64,000 nt of DNA. Source: Bacteroidota bacterium. Its GTDB lineage: Bacteria > Bacteroidota > Bacteroidia > Flavobacteriales > Weeksellaceae. Location: NCBI GenBank assembly GCA_018902795.1, contig JAHIQD010000004.1, positions 248,001 to 312,000 of the forward strand, written 5' to 3'. This document shows, piece by piece, positions 30,958 through 39,299 of the stretch. How positions within the stretch are numbered: the stretch's first letter is position 1; each line of letters begins with the position of its first letter. Position numbers and translations under genes: made by a program. The notes under the pieces were generated by a model that was given only the letters and a program-made list of their open reading frames with translations, had not been told where the DNA came from and ran no database searches.

Positions 30958-32613
30958 ATGAACAAAAAAAATATCATCTATATTATTCTTGCGGTCTTTT
31001 TATTGGCTGGCGTTTTCGGAATTTTTTCTAAACGTCTGGATCTGACTCAGGAAAAAAGATACACCCTTTCCGATTCTACCGTTAAAATTCTTGAATCTGT
31101 AAAAAAGCCTCTGAAAGTAGATGTTTATCTGGAAGGTGACTTTCCGGCAAGTTTCCGTCAGCTGCAGAATGAAACAAAATTCATGCTTGAGGAATTCAGA
31201 AAAATCAATCCGAAAATCGATTTCAGATTCATCGATCCCATTAAAACCAAAATGTCGAAAGATACTTTAGCCGCAATGGGAATGCAGCCTTCTATCCTTC
31301 CTGATATGAAGGACGGTAAAATTTCGGAAATCGTCATGTTTCCGTTTGCCGCCATTAAATATGATTCCTACGGAGCTTCAATTCCTTTAATTATTAATCA
31401 GACAGGTATCGACGCATCCGAACAGCTTACCAGATCCATCGAAAATCTTGAATATAATTTCGCTTCCAATATTAAAGCAATTACTGAAGAACGTAAGAAA
31501 AATATAGGAATTCTGATTAATCAGGATGAATTGGGTCCTGAGCAGTTTCAGGGTTTTATGGAAATGGCACTCGAAAGTTACAACGCGGGTCCGGTAATTC
31601 CTGCCAACCAGAAAGAACTTTCTTTGGCTGATGTCCCGAAACTGAAAAATATGGATGCCATTGTGATTGCAAAACCCAGAAAAGCTTTCACTGAAAACGA
31701 AAAAGTAATTATGGATCAGTACATCATGAACGGCGGAAAAACGCTATGGATGATTGATGCCGTCAACGCAGAAATGGACACCCTTTTTCAGTCGAAAAAA
31801 ATTATGGCATATCCGATGGACACCAATCTTACGGATTTCTTTTTCAATTACGGAATCCGGATAAATCCGGGATTGGTAAAGGACATGAAAAAATCGGCAC
31901 TGATCAGAATTGTTTCCGGTGAAGTTGCCGGAAATCCACAGTTCAGCAGTTTTCTCTGGCCCTATTTCCCACTCGGAATTGCTGAGACTAAAAACCCGAT
32001 TACCAAAAATATCAATCCTGTGAAATTTGAATTTCCGACTTCGATTGATACATTGGGAAGAAAAAATATTAAAACCCGTGTACTTTTCGAATCGAGCGAA
32101 AGAACGAATGTGAAACAGGTTCCTAATTATGTTGCTTTGGGAGAAATTGTAAGTGCTGATTCTTTAAGTGAATTCGACAAACCTGCGGCTCCGAAAATAT
32201 TCGCGGTAAGTTTAGAAGGTAAATTTACTTCCGCTTATGCATCAAGAAGTGAAAGAAATGCTTATCCGGGTTTCAAAGCACAAAGTGTTGCCAATAAAAT
32301 GATCGTGGTTGCAGACGGTGATATTGGAAGAAACCAGGTTTACAAAGGAAAACCGCTGCCTTTAGGTGAAGATCTGCTGACGAAACAAACTTACGGAAAC
32401 GAACAGTTTCTGAGAAATGCGCTGGATTTTCTTTTGGATGATTCCAATTTAATGGAACTCAGAAACCGAAATATTGAAGCCCGACCGCTCGACAGACAGA
32501 GAATTGATGAAGAAAAAACGAACTGGCAATGGATTAATTTACTGCTTCCTTTGGCCATTATCGGTTTGTTGGGCGCAATTTTCTTCTGGCTCAGAAAAAA
32601 GAAATTCGGGTAA
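30958..32613 (+). CDS. gldG: Gliding-motility ABC transporter auxiliary protein GldG
   Basis: Partner of GldF, with one transmembrane helix at each end and a large periplasmic domain. The 551-residue product starts with NIIYIILAVFLLAGVFGIFSKRLDLTQEKRYTLSD, where the LDLTQEKRYTLS block is diagnostic, continues with a DUF-type ABC-auxiliary domain (for example VDVYLEGDFPASFRQLQNETKFMLEEF and AIVIAKPRKAFTENEK), and ends with the helix LLLPLAIIGLLGAIFFWL and a basic tail. Spacing to gldF is 25 bases. A terminator hairpin follows at 32632. Confidence 0.93.
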   Translation: MNKKNIIYIILAVFLLAGVFGIFSKRLDLTQEKRYTLSDSTVKILESVKKPLKVDVYLEGDFPASFRQLQNETKFMLEEFRKINPKIDFRFIDPIKTKMSKDTLAAMGMQPSILPDMKDGKISEIVMFPFAAIKYDSYGASIPLIINQTGIDASEQLTRSIENLEYNFASNIKAITEERKKNIGILINQDELGPEQFQGFMEMALESYNAGPVIPANQKELSLADVPKLKNMDAIVIAKPRKAFTENEKVIMDQYIMNGGKTLWMIDAVNAEMDTLFQSKKIMAYPMDTNLTDFFFNYGIRINPGLVKDMKKSALIRIVSGEVAGNPQFSSFLWPYFPLGIAETKNPITKNINPVKFEFPTSIDTLGRKNIKTRVLFESSERTNVKQVPNYVALGEIVSADSLSEFDKPAAPKIFAVSLEGKFTSAYASRSERNAYPGFKAQSVANKMIVVADGDIGRNQVYKGKPLPLGEDLLTKQTYGNEQFLRNALDFLLDDSNLMELRNRNIEARPLDRQRIDEEKTNWQWINLLLPLAIIGLLGAIFFWLRKKKFG

Positions 32614-32630
32614 ATAATTTCAAAAGATAA

Positions 32631-32660
32631 AAAACGGTTTTAAATATTTTGAAACCGTTT
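32631..32660. terminator. Terminator after gldG
   Basis: The stem AAACGGTTT / AAACCGTTT has an 11-base loop and a T-run after it (and A-run before), so it can end gldG and the convergent gene at 32665. Confidence 0.8.
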
Positions 32661-32664
32661 CTTT

Positions 32665-33093
32665 TTAAACATCTTTGATAAAATCTTCGTATTCATAATA
32701 AAACCTTTCAAAACCTTCCATCTTCTCCACAAAAAACTCGAAAGTTTTCTGCCAGGTGTTTTTATTGAAAACAGAAACATTTTCTAAAGTCACCCAAACT
32801 CTTGAGATTACTTTTCCGTTTTCCAAAGTGTAAAATTCATCTTTCATGAATTCGCCCACCTCTTCTTTCAGTAGGTCTTCCAAAGACCAAATCTTTTCGT
32901 AATACGCGTTACGGAAGAGTTCGTCTTTCATTTCGATATCAATGGAGACTTCTGCTTTTTTGTTATCGGCATAAAATTTAAAAGAAAAATCTTTTATTTT
33001 GGTATCATAAAGCAGCCATTTCCTCGGAAAACTCTTCCCGAAAGCGATCCAAAAATCTTTTTTAAGCTGCTGCGCCTCCTGCTTACTGAACAT
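32665..33093 (-). CDS. DUF4268 domain protein, function unknown
   Basis: The 142-residue cytoplasmic product matches the DUF4268 pattern: an aromatic-rich sequence such as KKDFWIAFGKSFPRKWLLYDTKIKDF, FKFYADNKKAEVSIDIEMKDEL and a C-terminal WQKTFEFFVEKMEGFERFYYEYEDF. In other genomes this domain also appears as the C-terminal part of restriction-like nucleases; here it stands alone with no nuclease motif that I can see. It is a single gene divergent from the Rrf2 regulator, with no operon partner. I assign no function. Confidence 0.75.
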   Translation of the reverse strand: MFSKQEAQQLKKDFWIAFGKSFPRKWLLYDTKIKDFSFKFYADNKKAEVSIDIEMKDELFRNAYYEKIWSLEDLLKEEVGEFMKDEFYTLENGKVISRVWVTLENVSVFNKNTWQKTFEFFVEKMEGFERFYYEYEDFIKDV

Positions 33094-33179
33094 AGTGAAA
33101 TATTGTTTTTGCGAACTTAAGGAATTTTTCAGTTTTTAGCCGACACTTTTATCTCAGAAGGTTTTATTATTTTTACACC

Positions 33180-33587
33180 ATGTTATCTAAAAAATCACAG
33201 TATGCTTTGCGGGCCCTTTCCTATCTTGTTGCAAAACAGGAAGAAGGTCCTGTTTTAATTTCAGAAATTGCGGAAAAGAAAAAAATTCCTATTAAATTTC
33301 TCGAAAATATTCTTCTCGAATTAAAGAAAGCAGAGATTCTTGACAGTAAAAAAGGGAAAGGCGGCGGCTATTTTTTCAATGCAAATCCGAAAGAAATTTC
33401 TCTTGCCCGAATCATCCGCCTGGTCAACGGACCTATCGCAATGCTGCCGTGTGTAAGCCTTAATTTCTACGAAAACTGCATGAACTGTAATGAGAAGCAT
33501 TGCGCCTTACACGATGTCTTAATAGAAGCTCGGGACGCGACACTCGCTGTGCTGGAAAAAAAATCACTTCTCGATTTGAGGGATTAG
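33180..33587 (+). CDS. Rrf2-family transcriptional regulator, likely of sulfate assimilation
   Basis: A 135-residue Rrf2/IscR-type repressor. The N-terminal winged helix includes QYALRALSYLVAKQ and ISEIAEKKKIPIKFLENILLELKKAEILDSKKGKGGGYF, the standard recognition region. Near the C-terminus four Cys (residues 91, 100, 103 and 108) are followed by His-111, resembling the IscR cluster ligands, so it could bind an Fe-S cluster or sense thiols. It lies 80 bases before cysH on the same strand, and the palindrome at 33602-33628 over the cysH promoter is a natural operator. Control by cysteine or O-acetylserine, as for CymR, is an inference. Confidence 0.9.
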   Translation: MLSKKSQYALRALSYLVAKQEEGPVLISEIAEKKKIPIKFLENILLELKKAEILDSKKGKGGGYFFNANPKEISLARIIRLVNGPIAMLPCVSLNFYENCMNCNEKHCALHDVLIEARDATLAVLEKKSLLDLRD

Positions 33588-33601
33588 GCTTTTTTTGATT
33601 T

Positions 33602-33646
33602 ATTAGTCTACCAGTTTTGTAGATTAATAATTAAGAACTAAATTTG
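33602..33646 (+). promoter_or_regulatory. cysH promoter overlapped by a putative Rrf2 operator
   Basis: The inverted repeat ATTAGTCTAC-N7-GTAGATTAAT (33602-33628, one mismatch) covers the -33 element TTTTG (33615-33619). The -7 box TAAATTTG (33639-33646) follows after 19 bases, an ideal Bacteroidetes promoter. A repressor on the palindrome would block polymerase. The predicted transcript starts near 33653, after the TTG at 33644, so cysH must begin at the ATG at 33668. Confidence 0.7.
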
Positions 33647-33667
33647 CCGGCAACTTATCCCTACTTT

Positions 33668-34360
33668 ATGCTTTCACAAGAAGATATTCTGTTCATCGAA
33701 AATCTACCGGCTGAAGACAGTTTACGTCACATTTCAGAAAAATTTTCTGAAGGCTCTGTTTTTTCCACTTCTTTAGGACAGGAAGATCAGGTAATCACCG
33801 ATATGATCTTCAGAAATCAGCTTCATATTAAAGTTTTCACTTTGGATACCGGAAGGCTTTTTTATGAACATTACGAACTGCTTTCACAGAACAATGCACG
33901 GTACAAAACCAAAACTGAAGTCTATTTTCCCGATGCACAGGACGTGGAAAAATATGTGAATGAGAAAGGAATCAATGCGTTTTTTAATTCCGTAGAAAAC
34001 CGAAAAGAATGCTGCTACATCCGAAAAGTAAAGCCTCTGAACCGCGCTTTGGAAGGCGCCAAAATATGGATTACCGGTTTACGGAGCGAACAGTCGGAAA
34101 ACCGCGAAAATATGAAAATGGTCGAATGGGACAACGAAAAAAAACTTTTCAAATTCAATCCGCTGATTCACTGGACTTATCAGGATGTTTTAGATTACAT
34201 CAAAATGAATAATGTTCAGGATTTGCCTCTTCATAAAAAGGGTTTCATCAGTGTTGGCTGCAAACCCTGCACCCGGGCAATTACTGAGGGAGAAAATCCA
34301 AGAGCGGGCCGCTGGTATTGGGAAGAATCCCAGAAAGAGTGCGGACTGCATTCCAAATAA
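33668..34360 (+). CDS. cysH: Adenylyl-sulfate (APS) reductase, Fe-S type
   Basis: Reduces APS to sulfite in assimilatory sulfate reduction. From the ATG at 33668 the protein has 230 residues; a TTG at 33644 lies in the -7 box and is rejected. It shows CC at residues 115-116 and CxxC at 198-201, the four ligands of the [4Fe-4S] cluster that mark APS rather than PAPS reductases, plus the C-terminal catalytic KECGLH (Cys-225). The PP-loop region has STSLGQEDQVITD. No APS kinase gene is present in the operon, consistent with direct use of APS. cysD follows after 68 bases. Confidence 0.94.
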   Translation: MLSQEDILFIENLPAEDSLRHISEKFSEGSVFSTSLGQEDQVITDMIFRNQLHIKVFTLDTGRLFYEHYELLSQNNARYKTKTEVYFPDAQDVEKYVNEKGINAFFNSVENRKECCYIRKVKPLNRALEGAKIWITGLRSEQSENRENMKMVEWDNEKKLFKFNPLIHWTYQDVLDYIKMNNVQDLPLHKKGFISVGCKPCTRAITEGENPRAGRWYWEESQKECGLHSK

Positions 34361-34428
34361 TTCCTTTCTTAAACCTCATCGTCCTTTTCAAATTTAAAGA
34401 AAATCTCAAGAACTTTTAGTTTACCAAT

Positions 34429-35337
34429 ATGAACAAATATAAATTAGACTATCTGGAACAGTTAGAAGCTGAAAGCATCTTTATTATGCGTGAAGTGGCG
34501 GCACAGTTCGAGAAACCTGCATTACTTTTCAGTGGCGGAAAAGATTCCATCACCCTGGTTCATCTCGCAAAAAAAGCTTTTGCACCCATGAAAATTCCAT
34601 TTCCGCTTGTTCATATTGATACAGGACACAATTTCACAGAAGCTTTACAGTACCGCGATAATTTAGCGAAAGAAATAGGCGCCGAACTCATCGTAAGAAA
34701 AGTTGAAGATACCATCCGTGAGAAAAAGCTCACTGAACCGAAAGGTAAGTTTGCATCAAGAAACTGGCTTCAAACCCATACGCTGCTTGACACGATTGAA
34801 GAATTTAAATTCGATGCCTGTATCGGCGGTGCACGACGTGACGAAGAGAAAGCCAGAGCCAAAGAACGCTTCTTCTCCGTGCGGGATGAATTCGGCCAGT
34901 GGGAACCCAAACTTCAGCGACCCGAACTTTGGAACATCTACAATGGCCGAATTCATAAAGGAGAAAACGTAAGGGTTTTTCCGATCTCAAACTGGACCGA
35001 ACTCGATGTTTGGAATTATATCCGAAAAGAAAAAATTCAGCTTCCTTCCATTTATTTCGCGCACCAGCGTGATGTAATTGAACATGAAGGCCAGTTAATT
35101 GCTGTTTCCGATTTTATTACCATTGACGAAAATGATACAGTACTCAATAAAAAAGTACGGTACAGAACTGTAGGCGACATGACGTGTACTGCAGCGGTAG
35201 AAAGCAGCGCACAAACACTGGATGAAGTAGTAAACGAAATTACAGCTTCCAGAATCTCAGAACGGGGCGAAACAAGAATTGATGACAAAGTAACCGAAGC
35301 TGCTATGGAAGACCGAAAAAAAGGCGGCTATTTTTAA
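34429..35337 (+). CDS. cysD: Sulfate adenylyltransferase subunit 2
   Basis: With CysN makes APS from sulfate and ATP. The 302-residue protein carries the PP-loop LLFSGGKDSITLVHLA (about residues 33-48), the VHIDTGHNFTEAL segment, and DEEKARAKERFFSVRDEFGQWEPK, all diagnostic of CysD. It ends with EAAMEDRKKGGYF, the usual family terminus. It lies between cysH and cysN with gaps of 68 and 54 bases and no terminator, so the three form one operon. Confidence 0.97.
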   Translation: MNKYKLDYLEQLEAESIFIMREVAAQFEKPALLFSGGKDSITLVHLAKKAFAPMKIPFPLVHIDTGHNFTEALQYRDNLAKEIGAELIVRKVEDTIREKKLTEPKGKFASRNWLQTHTLLDTIEEFKFDACIGGARRDEEKARAKERFFSVRDEFGQWEPKLQRPELWNIYNGRIHKGENVRVFPISNWTELDVWNYIRKEKIQLPSIYFAHQRDVIEHEGQLIAVSDFITIDENDTVLNKKVRYRTVGDMTCTAAVESSAQTLDEVVNEITASRISERGETRIDDKVTEAAMEDRKKGGYF

Positions 35338-35391
35338 CCGGAACAATCAGTAAATTTCACTCGTTCCCTCTAATTTATTACTATTTTAAAC

Positions 35392-36633
35392 ATGGATATA
35401 TTAAGATTTATCACCGCCGGAAGTGTTGATGACGGAAAAAGCACCTTAATCGGAAGGCTGCTTTACGACAGCAAAAGCATTTTAGTAGACCAGCTTGAAG
35501 CCCTGGAACAGCAATCTAAAAATAAAAATTCAGACGGCATTGATTTAGCCATTCTCACCGATGGTTTGCGCGCAGAAAGAGAACAGGGAATTACGATTGA
35601 TGTGGCCTACCGTTATTTTTCAACTCCGAACAGAAAATTTATCATTGCAGATGCTCCGGGACATGTTCAGTATACCAGAAATATGATTACAGGTGCATCA
35701 AATTCCCAACTCATTATTATTTTGGTTGATGCCAGACAAGGTGTTATTGAGCAGACAAAGCGTCACTCTATTATTGCATCGCTGCTGAAGATGAAGCGTG
35801 TGGTAGTTGCGGTAAACAAAATGGATTTGGTTGATTATTCCGAAAAAGTTTTTAATAACATCAGGAAAGATTACGGCAAAGTAGCGGAAAGTCTTGACCT
35901 TAAAAATGTGGAATACTTCCCTATTTCCGCTTTCAATGGCGATAATATTGTAGAAAGATCCGATAAAATGCCTTGGTTTAAAGATGAACCTCTTTTGGTG
36001 TTTCTCGAAAATGTTGAAGTAAGCAATGATGTAGATTACGACAATGCAAGATTTCAGGTTCAGTATGTCATCCGTCCGCAAACCGACGAACTGCATGATT
36101 ACCGTGGTTACGCCGGCCAAATTATTTCCGGAACTTATAAAAAAGGCGATAAAATAACTATTCTTCCGGAGAATATTGAGACCACCATTTCTAAAGTGGA
36201 AACCGGCGGAACTGAAGTTGATGAAGTGTTCGCTTTACAGCCTGCGGTTATACATATAGAAGACGATATCGATGTAAGTCGTGGTGATTTTTTTGTGAAA
36301 ACCTTCAATCAGCCCAAAGTTGAAAATGAATTCGAAGCACTGGTTTGCTGGCTTGATAAACGCGAACTGAACGAGGGAAACAAATATTTCATTCAGCATA
36401 AAAGCAGACTCCTCAAAACCATCGTAAAAGAAATTGAATATAAAATTGATGTCAATACTTTACAGCAAATAGCTGTTACCGATTCCATAAAGCTGAACGA
36501 AATTGTGAAAGTGCGACTGAAAACCGCATCACCTTTGGTTTTTGATGCTTTCGAAAAAAACAATGCAACAGGAAGCGCAATTCTGGTCGACGAAACCAGT
36601 AATTCAACGGTTGGCGCTGTGATGCTTTTATAG
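35392..36633 (+). CDS. cysN: Sulfate adenylyltransferase GTPase subunit 1
   Basis: GTPase subunit whose hydrolysis drives APS formation by CysD. The 413-residue protein has the EF-Tu-type motifs GSVDDGKSTLIGRL (residues 8-21), DAPGHVQYTRNM (~85) and NKMD (~140), then the beta-barrel domains. It is shorter than E. coli CysN (~475) but lacks no visible motif, and no APS kinase (CysC) domain is fused at the C-terminus. The fusion gene at 36686 follows after 52 bases. Confidence 0.95.
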   Translation: MDILRFITAGSVDDGKSTLIGRLLYDSKSILVDQLEALEQQSKNKNSDGIDLAILTDGLRAEREQGITIDVAYRYFSTPNRKFIIADAPGHVQYTRNMITGASNSQLIIILVDARQGVIEQTKRHSIIASLLKMKRVVVAVNKMDLVDYSEKVFNNIRKDYGKVAESLDLKNVEYFPISAFNGDNIVERSDKMPWFKDEPLLVFLENVEVSNDVDYDNARFQVQYVIRPQTDELHDYRGYAGQIISGTYKKGDKITILPENIETTISKVETGGTEVDEVFALQPAVIHIEDDIDVSRGDFFVKTFNQPKVENEFEALVCWLDKRELNEGNKYFIQHKSRLLKTIVKEIEYKIDVNTLQQIAVTDSIKLNEIVKVRLKTASPLVFDAFEKNNATGSAILVDETSNSTVGAVMLL

Positions 36634-36685
36634 ATTTTAAAAAGTTGTATTAAATTTTTCTTAAGAATAGCTGTAAATCTTTTTA

Positions 36686-37993
36686 ATGTCGTCTGAAAGC
36701 AAAATACACAACAAATCACTGAGCGTTTTCCTGAATCTGGAAAACCTGAAAGTGCTTATTGTTGGAGGTGGAACTGAAGCTCTTGAAAGCCTCAAATTGC
36801 TTGTTGAAAGTTTTCCGAAGACCGAAATCAATCTGATTTTTGAAACTGTTTCAGAAGAAATTAAAAACTTCACTGACGGACATGAAAATATCAGAATTCA
36901 CGAAAGACGATTCTTTGAAGATGATTTTTATAATGCTCATATCGCTTTAATTACCGATTGTGGCGTAGGTTTTTATACAGAAATCATTGACATCGTCCAG
37001 AAGAAAAATGTTCTAATCAGCATCGCCAATAAGCCGGAATTAAGTGATTTTCAACTGGAAAGTTTCATTTCAAAAACTAACGGATCGCGTCAGGAGGAGC
37101 ATAAATTAAAATGGCAATATTCCAAAGACGCTAAAAAATACCGAAGACTTGTCATTTACCTTTCGCTGGCTTTTGCCGCCTTTTTCCTGGGCATTGCCTT
37201 CGATAAATATTTTTCCTATGCTGAGGCGAAGGATTTTGTTTACGAGATTCCCAAAGAATTTTACTGGATGCTTGCCATCGGATTTTTCGCACAAATGGTG
37301 GACGGTGCTTTAGGAATGGGTTATGGCTTAACGAGTTCTACACTGATGCTTGGTATGGGTGTGAAACTTCCTTCAATTTCGGGCTCTATCCACACCGCAG
37401 AAATGTTTTCAAGCGCCATGAGCGGCTATTCACATTACAAGTACGGAAACGTAAATAAAAAAATGTTACTTTATCTCGCTGTTCCGGGCGTTATTGGCGC
37501 TGTTTGTGGCTCACTGCTCCTTATTTATCTCGGCAATGAATATGAAAATTTTGCCAAAGGTCTTATGGCAAGCTACACCCTCATTATGGGATACAGAATT
37601 ACCCGGCTCGCGTTCAGGAAAATCGTCGTAAAAAAGAAAACATATATGGGAAGACTTGGTTTTCTTGGCGGGATGATGGATGCTTTCGGCGGCGGAGGTT
37701 GGGGACCGATTGTCACATCTACCCTTCTTTCCAAAGGCAGAAAAACCAATTACGTGATTGGAACCGTAAGCATGTCTGAGTTTTTTGTAACGCTTGCAGC
37801 AGCCATTGTTTTCTTTTCCAGTTTAGGAGTTTCAAATATTGAGATTATTTCAGGATTAATTATCGGCGGGGTTTTAGCAGCCCCTATTGCAGCGCGGTTA
37901 GCGGGTAAAATGCCACGGAAAACAGCGCTGATTTTTGTAGCCGCGTTACTGATTATTTCTAGCGCAAGAAATCTTTATAAAATTTTCTTTTAA
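36686..37993 (+). CDS. Fusion of CysG-like NAD-binding domain and TSUP transporter
   Basis: Residues 1-135 resemble the precorrin-2 dehydrogenase domain of siroheme synthases: VFLNLENLKVLIVGGGTEALESLKLL, an ALITD segment, and ISIANKPELSDFQLESF, matching the usual V-x-D-x-P-E-L-C-D-F. Residues ~150-435 are a TauE/SafE-type (TSUP) permease with about eight hydrophobic helices, including GALGMGYGLTSSTLMLGMG and GGMMDAFGGGGWGPIVTS. As last gene of the cys operon it may move sulfate or sulfite and couple this to siroheme or redox state. The substrate and whether the N-domain is still an enzyme are unknown. A terminator follows. Confidence 0.9.
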   Translation: MSSESKIHNKSLSVFLNLENLKVLIVGGGTEALESLKLLVESFPKTEINLIFETVSEEIKNFTDGHENIRIHERRFFEDDFYNAHIALITDCGVGFYTEIIDIVQKKNVLISIANKPELSDFQLESFISKTNGSRQEEHKLKWQYSKDAKKYRRLVIYLSLAFAAFFLGIAFDKYFSYAEAKDFVYEIPKEFYWMLAIGFFAQMVDGALGMGYGLTSSTLMLGMGVKLPSISGSIHTAEMFSSAMSGYSHYKYGNVNKKMLLYLAVPGVIGAVCGSLLLIYLGNEYENFAKGLMASYTLIMGYRITRLAFRKIVVKKKTYMGRLGFLGGMMDAFGGGGWGPIVTSTLLSKGRKTNYVIGTVSMSEFFVTLAAAIVFFSSLGVSNIEIISGLIIGGVLAAPIAARLAGKMPRKTALIFVAALLIISSARNLYKIFF

Positions 37994-37995
37994 AT

Positions 37996-38023
37996 AAAAA
38001 AACCTCCCAAACGGAAGGTTTTA
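37996..38023. terminator. Terminator after the cys operon
   Basis: The stem AAAACCT-CC / GG-AGGTTTT has one mismatch, with a T-run after it and an A-run before. It can serve both the cys operon and the convergent kbl gene. Confidence 0.75.
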
Positions 38024-38044
38024 TATCATTTAAGTCTGACAGAA

Positions 38045-39238
38045 TCAGATAACATTCAGTTCTTTTCCTACTTTTTCAAACGCGGCAATCGCTTTATCCA
38101 AATGTTCTTTGGTATGTGCAGCAGAAAGCTGAACCCGGATTCTGGCTTTTCCTTTCGGAACCACGGGATAGAAAAATCCGATGACGTAAATTCCTTCATC
38201 CATCAATTTTTCCGCCATTTTTTGGGCTAAAGGAGCATCATAGAGCATCACAGGAACTATTGCTGCATCGCCATCAGGAATGTCGAAACCTTTTGCTTTC
38301 ATTTTCGTCCGGAAATATTCTGCGTTTTCCATCACCTGGTCTCTCAGTGAAGTATCATCAGAAATCATATCCAGAACTTTCATCGCTGCACCCACAATTC
38401 CCGGAGCCAGTGAATTTGAAAATAAATACGGACGTGAACGCTGTCTCAGCATATCAATGATTTCTTTCTTTCCGGAAGTAAATCCGCCCAAAGCGCCACC
38501 TAAAGCTTTTCCTAAAGTTGAAGTAATAAGATCAACCCTGCCCATCACTTCATTGGCTTCGTGAGTTCCGCGCCCAGTTTTTCCGATGAATCCGGTAGCG
38601 TGGGAATCGTCAACCATTACCAAACAGTCGTATTTTTCAGCCAAATCGCAAACGCCTTTTAAATCGGCAACAATTCCGTCCATGGAGAAAACACCGTCTG
38701 TAACAATGATTCTGAAACGGTGATTTTTTTCAGAAGCAGCTTTTAACTGAGCTTCCAAATCTTCCATATTATTGTTTTTGTAACGGTATCTCGCAGCTTT
38801 ACAAAGCCTAACTCCATCAATAATGGAAGCATGATTAAGTTCATCAGAAATAATGGCATCTTCTTCGGAAAATAAAGGTTCGAAAACTCCCCCATTCGCA
38901 TCGAAACAGGCCGCATAAAGAATCGTGTCTTCCATTCCCAAAAACGTTGAAATCTTAGCTTCCAGTTCTTTATGAATATCCTGAGTTCCACAGATAAAAC
39001 GGACAGATGACATTCCGTAACCATGGCTTTCAATCATATCCTGAGAAGCTTTCATCACGTGGGGATTGTTTGAAAGTCCTAAATAATTGTTCGCGCAGAA
39101 GTTCAGCAGTTTTTTTCCGTTGGCTTCAATTTCTGCGGATTGTTGGGAGGTAATAATTCTTTCCGTTTTGAAAAGCCCTTCGTTTTTAATATTTTGTAAC
39201 TCGTTCTGTAGATTATCGAGATAATTTTTAGAAATCAT
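38045..39238 (-). CDS. kbl: Glycine C-acetyltransferase (2-amino-3-ketobutyrate CoA ligase)
   Basis: PLP enzyme that converts 2-amino-3-ketobutyrate and CoA to glycine and acetyl-CoA in threonine breakdown. The product opens MISKNYLDNLQNELQNIKNEGLFKTERII and has the alpha-oxoamine synthase motifs LNFCANNYLGLS, MVDDSHATGFIG and the PLP-lysine in STLGKALGGALGG; at 397 residues it equals E. coli Kbl (398). The longer frame to 39334 runs back through the terminator of the next gene, so I take 39238. tdh is not nearby. Other alpha-oxoamine synthases are possible but fit less well. Confidence 0.9.
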   Translation of the reverse strand: MISKNYLDNLQNELQNIKNEGLFKTERIITSQQSAEIEANGKKLLNFCANNYLGLSNNPHVMKASQDMIESHGYGMSSVRFICGTQDIHKELEAKISTFLGMEDTILYAACFDANGGVFEPLFSEEDAIISDELNHASIIDGVRLCKAARYRYKNNNMEDLEAQLKAASEKNHRFRIIVTDGVFSMDGIVADLKGVCDLAEKYDCLVMVDDSHATGFIGKTGRGTHEANEVMGRVDLITSTLGKALGGALGGFTSGKKEIIDMLRQRSRPYLFSNSLAPGIVGAAMKVLDMISDDTSLRDQVMENAEYFRTKMKAKGFDIPDGDAAIVPVMLYDAPLAQKMAEKLMDEGIYVIGFFYPVVPKGKARIRVQLSAAHTKEHLDKAIAAFEKVGKELNVI

Positions 39239-39270
39239 AATTGAAATTTTTAGAAATGCTAATTTAAGAA

Positions 39271-39296
39271 AAAAGCCTTCATTTCTGAAGGCTTTC
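39271..39296 (-). terminator. Terminator after the M1 peptidase gene
   Basis: The stem AAAGCCTTCA / TGAAGGCTTT with loop TTTC lies 4 bases after the M1 peptidase stop; the minus strand continues with a T-run. It excludes the longer kbl start. Confidence 0.85.
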
Positions 39297-39299
39297 CTT

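Noticed and set aside
33644..33667. TTG start for cysH
   Set aside because: The codon lies inside the -7 box, so it would not be on the transcript.
35392..36633. cysN truncated by a frameshift
   Set aside because: All GTPase motifs and the barrel domains are present and the stop is followed by a normal gap; shorter CysN without a CysC fusion fits the APS reductase in the same operon.
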